Positions 9,171 to 16,948 of a DNA stretch of 33,697 nt are shown here, piece after piece. Source of the DNA: Lachnospiraceae bacterium (lineage in GTDB: Bacteria; Bacillota; Clostridia; Lachnospirales; Lachnospiraceae); contig JAAUZY010000074.1 of assembly GCA_014804355.1 (NCBI GenBank), positions 1-33,697 of the forward strand. The letters are read 5' to 3'. The notes under the pieces were generated by a model. That model was given only the letters and a program-made list of their open reading frames with translations. It had not been told where the DNA came from and ran no database searches. Position 1 is the first letter of the stretch, and every line of letters starts with the position of its first letter. The position numbers and the translations under genes were made by a program.

Positions 9171-10701
9171 GGCGACCTCCTACTCCCATCATGAATTCGC
9201 CGACCTGCGACGGTGTGAGCTCTCTGGCATCGGCGATCTTCTGGATCTCCCCATTGTAGATGACGCCGATGGTGTCTGCCAGATTCATAACTTCGTCCAG
9301 TTCCAGCGAGATCAGCAGGATCGCTTTGCCTTTGCTTCGCTCGCCGATGATCTGTTTATGAATATTCTCGATCGCGCCGATATCCAGACCGCGGGTAGGC
9401 TGCACGAAAATGGTCAGGGAAGAACCGAGTTCGATCTCTCTGGCAATGATAGCCTTCTGCTGGTTACCGCCGCTCATGGAGCGGACGATCGTGTCATTGC
9501 CCTGACTGCTGCGGATATCGTATTTGTCGATCAGTTTGTCGCCGTATGTAGTGAATTCATCGGTGTGGATGACTCCCTTACGGGAAAAAGGTTCCTCGAA
9601 ATAATTCTTGAGTGCCAGATTGTCCGAAAGGGTAAAATCCATCACAAGTCCCACGTTGTGGCGGTCTTCCGGAATATAGGAAATACCCGCCAGATTTCTC
9701 TTACGGATGGAGTAGGAAGTGATATCTGCGCCGTTTAAAGTGACGGTTCCGCGGGTCGGTTTGATCAGTCCGGCGATGGCATCCGCCAGTTCGATCTGCC
9801 CGTTGCCTGAGACGCCGGCCACGACGAAGATTTCCCCTTCCCTGACGGAAAAAGAGACATCCTTGACGACTTCATATTTGTCTTCATTGCATACGGTCAG
9901 GTGTTCCACACGCAGCACTTCCTTACCGTATTGCGGTTCGGGCTTGTCTACGGTAAAGCTGACTTCGCGCCCTACCATCAGATTAGCCATCGTCCTGGTA
10001 TCCGTAGTGGCTACATCTAACACATCGATCAGTTTGCCGCGGCAGAGAATGGCACAGCGGTCAGCGATCTTCTTAATCTCTTCTAATTTATGTGTGATCA
10101 GGATAATAGTCTTGCCGTCGTCCCGCAGACTTCTGATGATTTCCAGAAGGAATTCGATCTCCTGCGGAGTAAGCACGGCAGTAGGTTCGTCGAAAATGAG
10201 AATCTCCGCCTCGCGGTAGAGCATCTTGAGAATCTCCACACGCTGCTGCATGGAGACATTGACCTGCTCAATTACCTTGGTGGGATCTACTTCGAGACCG
10301 AACTTACGGGATAAGGCAAGGATGTCCTCGTTTGCTTTCTTAATGTCTACAGACTTGAAGAGTCCTAATGTCTTCTTTACGGGTTCCATTCCCAGAATGA
10401 TGTTTTCGGCAATGGTATAGTTGCTCACCAGTTTAAAATGCTGGTGCACCATGCCGATATTCAGTTTGGTCGCGTGGTTGGGAGACTGGATTTTGACCTT
10501 CTCGCCGCGGATGATGATCTCGCCTTCGTCCGGCTCGTACATGCCGAACAGCATACTCATCAGAGTGGACTTGCCGGCACCGTTCTCGCCGAGGAGCGCG
10601 TAGATCTCGCCTTTTTTTACCTGGATGGACACGTCGTCATTTGCCACGATACCGGGAAAACGCTTCGTGATGTGATTCATTTCGATAATGTAATCTGACA
10701 T
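9157..10701 (-). CDS. BMP-type nucleoside ABC transporter, ATPase with two ABC domains (NupO-like)
   Basis: A 514-residue cytoplasmic ATPase with two ABC domains, as in sugar and nucleoside importers of the RbsA/NupO type. The N-terminal domain has a normal Walker A (GENGAGKST, about residues 38-46), a degenerate signature (VSMQQRVEIL) and Walker B ILIFDEPTAVLT. The C-terminal domain has a degenerate Walker A (GVSGNGQ, without the lysine), a good signature (SMSGGNQQKAI) and an altered Walker B (FVQPTRGLD). This division of labour is usual for the family and leaves one competent ATP site. The start has GAGGT 8 bases upstream. The gene follows the lipoprotein gene after a terminator and a structured spacer of about 440 bases, which may set a lower expression level than that of the binding protein. 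Confidence 0.95.
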   Translation of the reverse strand: MSDYIIEMNHITKRFPGIVANDDVSIQVKKGEIYALLGENGAGKSTLMSMLFGMYEPDEGEIIIRGEKVKIQSPNHATKLNIGMVHQHFKLVSNYTIAENIILGMEPVKKTLGLFKSVDIKKANEDILALSRKFGLEVDPTKVIEQVNVSMQQRVEILKMLYREAEILIFDEPTAVLTPQEIEFLLEIIRSLRDDGKTIILITHKLEEIKKIADRCAILCRGKLIDVLDVATTDTRTMANLMVGREVSFTVDKPEPQYGKEVLRVEHLTVCNEDKYEVVKDVSFSVREGEIFVVAGVSGNGQIELADAIAGLIKPTRGTVTLNGADITSYSIRKRNLAGISYIPEDRHNVGLVMDFTLSDNLALKNYFEEPFSRKGVIHTDEFTTYGDKLIDKYDIRSSQGNDTIVRSMSGGNQQKAIIAREIELGSSLTIFVQPTRGLDIGAIENIHKQIIGERSKGKAILLISLELDEVMNLADTIGVIYNGEIQKIADARELTPSQVGEFMMGVGGRHEKE

Positions 10702-10817
10702 GCGTTGACCTCGCTTTACTGGAAGTGTGTGTGCTGATGCACGAGTTATTTAAGTCGGTCGCGGGCATTAAGCTTGTGAATAATTTCGCTGGATACCCAC
10801 GTTTTTGAAAGGGGGTC

Positions 10818-10954
10818 GCGCGGAGGAAAGGTAATATCTACGGAGCCGCGCTTTCGCTCCTTTCACAGCGCAGCAGACACTAAGCTCGTGAAAAACCTCG
10901 CTAAGTGCTGGCGCTGTTCTAGGGGCTCCTTAAGATATTATCTTCCCTTCGCGC
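10818..10954. repeat. Large imperfect palindrome (about 137 bases)
   Basis: Outer arms 10818-10839 and 10933-10954 are reverse complements apart from three transitions and share a perfect TAATATCT core. Further in, GGAGCC (10842-10847) pairs with GGCTCC (10924-10929), CAGCGC (10866-10871) with GCGCTG (10911-10916), and CACTaAGC (10878-10885) with GCTaAGTG (10900-10907). Together this makes one long interrupted stem-loop. Transition-type mismatches in the outer arms fit conservation of an RNA stem. It could be a miniature mobile element or a structured leader. Confidence 0.7.
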
Positions 10955-11021
10955 TTAGGTATTGTATTATTTGCGGATAATAATGCTTTTTTATATACTT
11001 ATAGAATAAGGCAAAATAGAA

Positions 11022-11053
11022 AAGGCTGCAAGGGAAAATTCCCTTACAGCCTT
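11022..11053 (-). terminator. Terminator after the BMP lipoprotein gene
   Basis: The arms AAGGCTGcAAGGGAA and TTCCCTTaCAGCCTT pair with one mismatch and a tiny loop. On the - strand the hairpin is followed by TTTTCTATTTT, the right polarity to end transcription of the BMP gene. Partial read-through would explain differential expression of binding protein and transporter. Confidence 0.8.
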
Positions 11054-11085
11054 ATATTATATTCTAAATTACGTAGTGGGTATCG

Positions 11086-11140
11086 GCAAGAATGTAAGCG
11101 AAGCGACATTCTTGCGATTTAGCTGCGTAGCGGCTAAATC
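11086..11140. repeat. Two directly adjacent hairpins after the BMP stop codon
   Basis: Hairpin one (11086-11115) has a perfect 10-base stem GCAAGAATGT/ACATTCTTGC with a loop made of AAGCG twice. Hairpin two (11116-11140) has a perfect 8-base stem GATTTAGC/GCTAAATC. They abut with no gap and sit immediately 3' of the BMP coding region in the transcript, where they could protect the mRNA end. Confidence 0.65.
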
Positions 11141-11142
11141 AC

Positions 11143-12387
11143 CTACCATGTGAAATCATCCGGGGTTACGCCGTTGAAGTTAGCGGCGGGAACGATTGCG
11201 CCGGATTTTACGGACTCGTATGCAGCATCGATCTTGGAGATGGTGTCTGCGGATAACTGGCAGCGGCCGTCTGCGTTTACATAGCCTGTGGAGTCGGTGT
11301 CAGCCTGCAGAGTTACGTTGGCACCCTTGAAGGAACCGTCTACTACTGCATTTAAGGCACGCTCTACATTCAAGTGCATTACTTTCAGCGCGGATGTCAG
11401 AACTACGTTGGCATCTCCGTTTGCACCGTCGTCATACTGGTCTACGTCACAACCGATAAAATATACGCCGTCAGCTTCTTTCACCGCTGTCAGAACACCG
11501 TTACCGGAAGCGCCTGCTGCAACGAAGATGATATCAACACCTTCGGAGATCAGTGCATTACCTACGACTTTACCTGTTGCCTCGTCGGCAAAGGAACCTA
11601 CGTAGTTACCGCCTACGTTTGCACCGGTCACGTCTGTGCCTGCATAGGAAGGAAGCTCTACGATCTCGGCACTGGTGCCCTCTGTCTCATTTGCGTATTT
11701 TACACCGCATTCAAAACCGTACTGGTAGTTTACATTGGAAGGATATGCGATACCGTTGACAACGGCTACCTTGCCGGTGGTTGTCTCAAGAGCGGCAGCC
11801 ATACCTGCGAAGAAACCGGATTCCTGCTCTGCGAAGCACATAGCGTAGATATTGTCTACCGTTACTTCGTTGCCTTCTGCGTCAGAAGGGAAGGAGTCTA
11901 CCAGAACGAATTTTACATCAGGGTTTTCTTCTGCAATTGTGGAGATTCCTGCGAACTGGAATCCACAGCAGACGATTACATCGTAGTCTGCAACAATGTC
12001 AGCTACTGCCTGTACGGCTGCCGTTACATCACCTGTTGTCTCCTGTACCGGTGTTACGGTGCAGTCGGGATGGCTCGCGATAAATGTCATGATACCGTTG
12101 TAGTTGTCTTCATTGAAAGAACCGTCATCTACGCCGGAAGGACTGCTGACGATCGCGATTTTAAGCGCTGCGTCGGAAGCTTCCGCCGGAGCGGCGTCAT
12201 CGTTTCCTTCTGTCTCTGTGTCTGCTGCCGCCTCGGGCTCGGTATCTGCCGTATCGTCTGCAGCGTCTGTTGCAGTATCTTCTGCTGTCGTATCATTTGC
12301 GGAAGACTGGGTATTGTCATTGCCACAGCCTGCAAGTGAAAGAACCATAACAGAAGAAAGGATCAGTGCTAATACTTTCTTTTTCAT
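11143..12387 (-). CDS. BMP-family nucleoside-binding lipoprotein
   Basis: This 414-residue extracytoplasmic substrate-binding lipoprotein would capture the ligand (nucleoside by family analogy) and deliver it to the permease pair encoded downstream. A lipoprotein signal is clear: MKKK, a hydrophobic stretch and the lipobox LAGC with Cys21. Residues about 22-72 form an acidic linker rich in Asp, Glu, Thr and Ala. The mature domain begins LKIAIVSSPSGVDDGSFNE, a pattern typical of the BMP (PnrA/Med) family, and continues with VIVCCGFQFAG and FVAAGASGNGV. A terminator lies between this gene and the ABC genes. Identification of the family is firm; the substrate is inferred. Confidence 0.94.
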   Translation of the reverse strand: MKKKVLALILSSVMVLSLAGCGNDNTQSSANDTTAEDTATDAADDTADTEPEAAADTETEGNDDAAPAEASDAALKIAIVSSPSGVDDGSFNEDNYNGIMTFIASHPDCTVTPVQETTGDVTAAVQAVADIVADYDVIVCCGFQFAGISTIAEENPDVKFVLVDSFPSDAEGNEVTVDNIYAMCFAEQESGFFAGMAAALETTTGKVAVVNGIAYPSNVNYQYGFECGVKYANETEGTSAEIVELPSYAGTDVTGANVGGNYVGSFADEATGKVVGNALISEGVDIIFVAAGASGNGVLTAVKEADGVYFIGCDVDQYDDGANGDANVVLTSALKVMHLNVERALNAVVDGSFKGANVTLQADTDSTGYVNADGRCQLSADTISKIDAAYESVKSGAIVPAANFNGVTPDDFTW

Positions 12388-12443
12388 AATTATTCTCCTC
12401 TCTGTATGTGGGCATGTCCTATTATAATAGGAAGAAAAGGGAA

Positions 12444-12457
12444 TTCTTCCGGAAGAA
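12444..12457. promoter_or_regulatory. 14-base palindrome upstream of the BMP gene
   Basis: TTCTTCCGGAAGAA is a perfect palindrome 57 bases upstream of the BMP start codon, in the divergent region shared with the ABC exporter. It could be an operator or a leader hairpin; no assignment to a regulator is possible from sequence alone. Confidence 0.35.
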
Positions 12458-12602
12458 ATGGAAATCCTTCAGCGCCTTTTAACAGGAACATGTTGTAATA
12501 TTCTATAATATTAGCATTGACCGCAGATAAAAACAACATCCTTTTTTCATAAAAACATAATAGAAAAAATATAAAACTCTTGTGAATTTTTCGTGTTCTT
12601 TC

Positions 12603-12633
12603 TTGACATTAAAAAATATTTGCATAATGATAT
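12603..12633 (+). promoter_or_regulatory. Candidate promoter of the heterodimeric ABC exporter
   Basis: A consensus -35 TTGACA (12603-12608) is followed by an A/T-rich -10 region. Possible hexamers are CATAAT (12623), TAATGA (12625) and TGATAT (12628), none of which is ideal in both spacing and sequence. The site lies about 100 bases upstream of the chosen start of the first exporter gene. Confidence 0.5.
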
Positions 12634-12724
12634 ATAGGTGAGATTTATTGGAATGGCAAAGAGGCGGGCGGATAATTTGGATATACGACCGGTTCCTGTC
12701 AGGAAAGGAGCAGAGCTAATCAAT

Positions 12725-14476
12725 ATGATCAAAACATTAGCGGCACAGATTAAAGAATTTAAGAAGGCATCTGTGCTGACACCTATTTTTATGATAATGG
12801 AGGTTGTCTTTGAGACGCTGATTCCGCTCTTGATGGCATCGATCATCGACGATGGTGTGGAAGCTGGCGATATGAGGCATATTTATATCGTGGGCGGCTT
12901 AATGGTCGGGGCGGCGCTGTGCGGACTCTTCTGCGGTGTCATGGGCGGTAAGTACGGTGCCCGGGCATCTACCGGTTTTGCCCGTAATCTGCGTAAGGCC
13001 ATGTTTGACAACATACAGACATTTTCTTTTTCTAATCTGGATAAGTTCAGTACGGCGGGACTGGTCACCAGGCTGACCACGGACGTGACGAATGTGCAGA
13101 TGGCGTACCAGATGCTTCTGCGTATCTGTTTCCGTGCACCGATCAGCATGATCTGCGCTATGTCCATGGCATTTATGATCAATACAAGACTGGCTTCTAT
13201 TTATATGGTGGCGCTTGTGCTGTTGGCGATCGTGTTGTTTTTTATTATCAACAGAGCGATGAAATACTTCCAGATGGCGTTTCCGAAATATGACGAACTC
13301 AATGCTTCCGTGCAGGAGAATGTCAGCGCGATCCGTGTTGTCAAGGCTTATGTCAGGGAAGATTACGAGACTTCCAAGCTTAAGAAAGCCAGTCAGGCTA
13401 TCTATGATATTTTCTTAAAAGCAGAGAAAAACGTGGTGCTGAATATGCCGGTCATGCAGTTTACGGTTTATACCTGTATCCTGTTGATCAGTTGGATGGG
13501 CGCCAGAATGATCGTGCAGAATGAACTGACCACCGGTGCATTGATGAGCCTGATGGCATATTGTATGAATATCCTGATGAGCCTGATGATGGTTGCCATG
13601 ATTTTCGTTATGATGAGTATGAGTATTGCCAGTGCAAGGCGTATCAGCGAAGTGCTGAATGAAAAGAGCAATCTGACTAATCCGGTCAATCCTGTCTATG
13701 AGGTAGCAAGCGGAGATATCGAGTTTAAGGATGTAGAATTTTCCTATTATGAAGATAAGAGCAAGGCGGTACTGCACGATATTAACCTTGAGATCAAGGC
13801 GGGCGAGACTGTGGGCATACTCGGTGGAACAGGCAGTTCCAAAACAAGTCTGGTCAACCTGATCAGCCGATTGTACGACGTATCGGCTGGTTCTGTCATG
13901 GTAGGAGGCCGCGATGTGCGGGAGTATGACATGGAAAGCCTTCGCAACCAGGTGGCGGTAGTGCTGCAGAAGAATGTACTGTTCTCGGGAACGATTCTGG
14001 ATAACCTCAGATGGGGAGATGAGAATGCCACGGAAGAGGAATGTAAGCGGGTGTGCAGGCTTGCCTGTGCGGACGAATTTATCGAGAAGCTGCCGGAGGG
14101 CTATAATACTTACATAGAACAGGGCGGTACGAATGTGTCCGGCGGACAGAAGCAGCGGCTCTGTATTGCGAGGGCGCTGCTCAAGAAGCCTAAGATACTG
14201 ATTCTTGACGACAGCACCAGCGCGGTGGATACGGCTACGGATGCCAGAATCAGGAAGGCTTTTGCAGAGGAGATTCCGGAGACGACCAAGCTGATTATTG
14301 CCCAGCGTGTGTCCAGTGTGCAGAATGCCGACCACATCATCGTCATGGAGGACGGACGTGTCAACGGCTACGGAACACACGAAGAATTGCTGGAGAGTAA
14401 CGAGATCTATCGTGAAGTATATGAATCCCAGACCAGCGGCGGCGGGGATTTCGATGAGAAGGCAGGTGAAGAGTAA
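12725..14476 (+). CDS. ABC exporter, heterodimer subunit 1 (degenerate ATP site)
   Basis: A fused membrane and ATPase half-transporter with six N-terminal membrane segments (to about residue 290) and a C-terminal ABC domain. Walker A is GGTGSSKTS (about residue 367), the signature NVSGGQKQRL is intact (about 471), and Walker B reads ILILDDSTSAVD (about 491). Asp replaces the usual catalytic Glu after the Walker B Asp. This is the hallmark of the degenerate-site subunit in heterodimeric exporters such as TM287/288 and BmrCD. The frame is open upstream to 12638, but MIKTLAAQI at 12725 fits the family start; AAAGGAG lies about 14 bases upstream. TAATG overlap with the next gene shows translational coupling. 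The exported substrate (drug, lipid or peptide) cannot be told. Confidence 0.93.
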   Translation: MIKTLAAQIKEFKKASVLTPIFMIMEVVFETLIPLLMASIIDDGVEAGDMRHIYIVGGLMVGAALCGLFCGVMGGKYGARASTGFARNLRKAMFDNIQTFSFSNLDKFSTAGLVTRLTTDVTNVQMAYQMLLRICFRAPISMICAMSMAFMINTRLASIYMVALVLLAIVLFFIINRAMKYFQMAFPKYDELNASVQENVSAIRVVKAYVREDYETSKLKKASQAIYDIFLKAEKNVVLNMPVMQFTVYTCILLISWMGARMIVQNELTTGALMSLMAYCMNILMSLMMVAMIFVMMSMSIASARRISEVLNEKSNLTNPVNPVYEVASGDIEFKDVEFSYYEDKSKAVLHDINLEIKAGETVGILGGTGSSKTSLVNLISRLYDVSAGSVMVGGRDVREYDMESLRNQVAVVLQKNVLFSGTILDNLRWGDENATEEECKRVCRLACADEFIEKLPEGYNTYIEQGGTNVSGGQKQRLCIARALLKKPKILILDDSTSAVDTATDARIRKAFAEEIPETTKLIIAQRVSSVQNADHIIVMEDGRVNGYGTHEELLESNEIYREVYESQTSGGGDFDEKAGEE

Positions 14477-16377
14477 TGCCGGGACCAATGCATGGCAAAA
14501 TGCCGAAAGGAAAAAGAATAGAAAATCCGGGAAAGGTTTTTAAGCGGCTGATGCAGTATGTGATGAAAAGTTATGCGCCCCATCTGGTCATTGTAGCCAT
14601 ATTGATTTTCGTCAGCGTGTTGGCGAATGTACAGGGGACAATGTTTATCCAGAGCCTGATCGATGACTATATAACACCGATGCTGACAACGGATGTGCCG
14701 GATTATCATCCTCTGGCCATGGCGATCCTTAGGGTAGCAGGATTCTATGCCATCGGCGTGGCGGCGGCTTACACATATAACAGGCTTATGATCAATGTGA
14801 CGCAGGGAGTTCTCAGAAATTTAAGGGATGACTTGTTTACGCATATGCAGACGCTGCCTATTAAATATTTTGATACACATGCCCACGGTGACATTATGTC
14901 GGTTTATACCAATGACACCGATACGATCAGGCAGATGGTGAGCCAGAGTATGCCCCAGATATTCAACAGTGCGATTACCATTGTCAGCGTACTGATCAGT
15001 ATGATCGTTCTGAGCGTGCCGCTTACTCTGGTGACGCTTGTCATGGTGGCGGTCATGCTTGTTGTTACGAAGAAGACGGCGGGATTAAGCGGACGTTATT
15101 TCTTGCAGCAGCAGAAAGATCTGGGTAAAGTCAACGGATTTATAGAAGAGATGATGGAAGGACAGAAAGTAGTGAAAGTCTTCTGTCATGAAGAGGAAAA
15201 TATCAGACAGTTTAATGAATTAAACGATAATCTTTACCACAGCGCAGATAAGGCCAATTATCTGGTCAATATTGTAGGGCCGGTCAATATGCAGCTTGGT
15301 AATGTAAGTTATGTGATATGTGCGATTGTTGGCGGAATGTTGGCGATTTCGGGGATTTCCGGATTATCTCTGGGGGCGCTTGCCAGTTTCCTGACTTTTA
15401 ATAAGAGTTTTAATATGCCGATTAACCAAGTGAGTCAACAGTTTAATTCAATTGTTATGGCGATGGCCGGTGCGGAACGTATCTTTAAGATGATGGATGA
15501 GGTGCCGGAGACGGACGAAGGCTATGTCACCCTCGTCAATGTGAAGGAAGAGGGCGGCAGACTGGTGGAGAGTGCGGAACGTACCGGGCGCTGGGCGTGG
15601 AGACATGAACATCAGGCCAATCATGCTGTAGATTATGTGGAGTTAAAAGGTGGCGTGGTGTTCGACGGCGTGGATTTCGGCTACAATGATGACAAGATCG
15701 TGCTGCATGATGTGAAGCTCTTCGCTGAGCCGGGACAGAAGATTGCTTTCGTAGGCTCCACCGGAGCGGGTAAGACGACGATCACGAATCTTATCAATCG
15801 CTTCTATGATATACAGGACGGCAAGATCAGATATGACGGCATTAATGTGAATAAGATTAAGAAGGCGGATTTAAGGCGTTCCCTCGGGATCGTATTGCAG
15901 GATACGCACCTGTTTACGGGAACTGTTATGGATAACATACGTTACGGAAAGTTGGATGCCACTGATGAGGAAGTTATCGCGGCGGCGAAGCTTGCCAATG
16001 CGGACGGCTTTATCAGACATCTTCCGGAAGGATATGACACGATACTGACCGGAGACGGCGCCAACTTAAGTCAGGGGCAGAGACAGCTTCTCGCCATCGC
16101 CCGTGCGGCGATTGCCGATCCCCCGGTGCTGATCCTCGATGAAGCGACCAGTTCCATCGATACCCGTACAGAGCGGATCGTGCAGGACGGCATGGATAAG
16201 CTGATGAAAGGCAGGACCACCTTCGTGATTGCACACAGGCTCTCTACCGTCAAGAATTCCGACTGTATCATGGTATTGGAGCAGGGGCGGATCATTGAGA
16301 GAGGAACGCATGACCAGCTGATTGAGGAGAAAGGAAAGTATTATCAGTTGTATACGGGGAATGCGATTACGGCGTAA
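14476..16377 (+). CDS. ABC exporter, heterodimer subunit 2 (catalytic ATP site)
   Basis: This 633-residue half-transporter pairs with the preceding gene product. It has six membrane segments and an ABC domain with Walker A GSTGAGKTT (about residue 428), the altered signature NLSQGQRQLL (about 530) and a normal Walker B VLILDEATSSID with the catalytic Glu (about 550). Together the pair would have one competent site, made from this Walker A/B and the intact signature of subunit 1, and one degenerate site. The linker before the ABC domain (about residues 355-385) contains a charged insertion (VKEEGGRLVESAERTGRWAW) commonly seen in this branch. The start ATG overlaps the previous stop. Confidence 0.95.
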   Translation: MPGPMHGKMPKGKRIENPGKVFKRLMQYVMKSYAPHLVIVAILIFVSVLANVQGTMFIQSLIDDYITPMLTTDVPDYHPLAMAILRVAGFYAIGVAAAYTYNRLMINVTQGVLRNLRDDLFTHMQTLPIKYFDTHAHGDIMSVYTNDTDTIRQMVSQSMPQIFNSAITIVSVLISMIVLSVPLTLVTLVMVAVMLVVTKKTAGLSGRYFLQQQKDLGKVNGFIEEMMEGQKVVKVFCHEEENIRQFNELNDNLYHSADKANYLVNIVGPVNMQLGNVSYVICAIVGGMLAISGISGLSLGALASFLTFNKSFNMPINQVSQQFNSIVMAMAGAERIFKMMDEVPETDEGYVTLVNVKEEGGRLVESAERTGRWAWRHEHQANHAVDYVELKGGVVFDGVDFGYNDDKIVLHDVKLFAEPGQKIAFVGSTGAGKTTITNLINRFYDIQDGKIRYDGINVNKIKKADLRRSLGIVLQDTHLFTGTVMDNIRYGKLDATDEEVIAAAKLANADGFIRHLPEGYDTILTGDGANLSQGQRQLLAIARAAIADPPVLILDEATSSIDTRTERIVQDGMDKLMKGRTTFVIAHRLSTVKNSDCIMVLEQGRIIERGTHDQLIEEKGKYYQLYTGNAITA

Positions 16378-16427
16378 GTCCGGTGGCATTTAAAATAGCG
16401 GGTCGACGGGAAGTAGATAGTCCTAAA

Positions 16428-16472
16428 TAGGGGAGACAATGACTCATATAGGTCAATGCCTCCCCTAAATTT
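16428..16472 (+). terminator. Terminator of the ABC exporter operon
   Basis: TAGGGGAGaCAaTGAC (from 16428) pairs with GTCAaTGcCTCCCCTA (ending 16467) with two mismatches, around an 8-base loop. It is followed by AATTTTTAG and later TTTTTTG. It cleanly separates the exporter genes from the BlaI-type regulator. Confidence 0.8.
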
Positions 16473-16497
16473 TTAGACGCTTTTTTGTAAAAAGGAT

Positions 16498-16538
16498 TTG
16501 ACAGACAACAGTAGGCGATTGTATAGTTTAATAAACTA
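16498..16538 (+). promoter_or_regulatory. Promoter and overlapping operator of the BlaI/M56 pair
   Basis: TTGACA (16498-16503) and TATAGT (16522-16527) are separated by 18 bases. A perfect 7-1-7 palindrome, TAGTTTAaTAAACTA (16524-16538), overlaps the -10 box. BlaI-type repressors bind dyad operators at their own promoter, so autoregulation is a straightforward inference. Confidence 0.7.
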
Positions 16539-16573
16539 CTTAGATAGTTGAGAAGGGAGGGTAATTCGTTTAT

Positions 16574-16936
16574 ATGAGGGACATTTATAACATGTCAGAG
16601 ACCGAGCAGGAGGTGATGGAGAAACTGTGGGACCAGAGAGAAGGCGTCAGGCAGGCACAACTTCTTGCCTTATTTGAAGAAGAGGGGAAAGAGTGGAAGC
16701 GACAGACACTAAACACTTTCCTGTCAAGGCTGGAAGAGAAGGGAATGGTAAAAAAAGAGAACAGGATCGTCACACCTGTATACAGCAGGGAAGAATATTA
16801 TCTGAAACAAATGAAAAGTGCGATCGACCATATGTATGGCGGCAAATTGAGCAATCTTGTGTCTGCATTTACGCAGGAGAACAGTATCAGCCAGCAGGAG
16901 GCGGAGGAGCTTGTCAGAATCCTAGAAAATTATTAG
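16574..16936 (+). CDS. BlaI/MecI/CopY-type repressor
   Basis: A 120-residue winged-helix repressor. The opening MRDIYNMSETEQEVMEKLWD matches the usual BlaI-family start, and the recognition region WKRQTLNTFLSRLEEKGMV followed by RIVTPVYSREEY is typical of the DNA-binding domain and wing. In this family, binding of the dimer to operator dyads represses the operon until the membrane peptidase partner triggers its inactivation. The partner gene starts 12 bases downstream. A dyad overlaps the -10 box upstream. The spacing from GGGAGG to the ATG is about 13 bases, so an internal start at 16592 is possible. The target genes other than this operon are unknown. Confidence 0.92.
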   Translation: MRDIYNMSETEQEVMEKLWDQREGVRQAQLLALFEEEGKEWKRQTLNTFLSRLEEKGMVKKENRIVTPVYSREEYYLKQMKSAIDHMYGGKLSNLVSAFTQENSISQQEAEELVRILENY

Positions 16937-16948
16937 GGAGAAAGCAAT

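Larger units (their letters stand above)
10702..11142. other. Gene-free structured spacer between the BMP gene and its ABC genes
   Basis: These 441 bases contain no credible gene. They hold, in the direction of transcription (-), two adjacent hairpins just after the BMP stop (11086-11140), an intrinsic terminator (11022-11053), a large imperfect palindrome (10818-10954), and an imperfect direct repeat pairing 10769-10791 with 10880-10902. Most of the spacer is therefore accounted for by inverted or direct repeats. Confidence 0.7.

Noticed and set aside
11374..12339. A 321-codon open frame antisense to the BMP lipoprotein gene
   Set aside because: Its Cys- and Val-rich composition is a shadow of the biased lipoprotein sequence; the - strand gene has a clear lipobox and BMP domain.
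12388..12640. A purine riboswitch upstream of the BMP lipoprotein gene
   Set aside because: The conserved three-way-junction core was not found on the - strand in this region; only the 14-base palindrome stands out.
13415..14488. A 357-codon open frame antisense to the first ABC exporter subunit
   Set aside because: The + strand frame has complete ABC motifs; the antisense frame has no recognisable domain or proper start.
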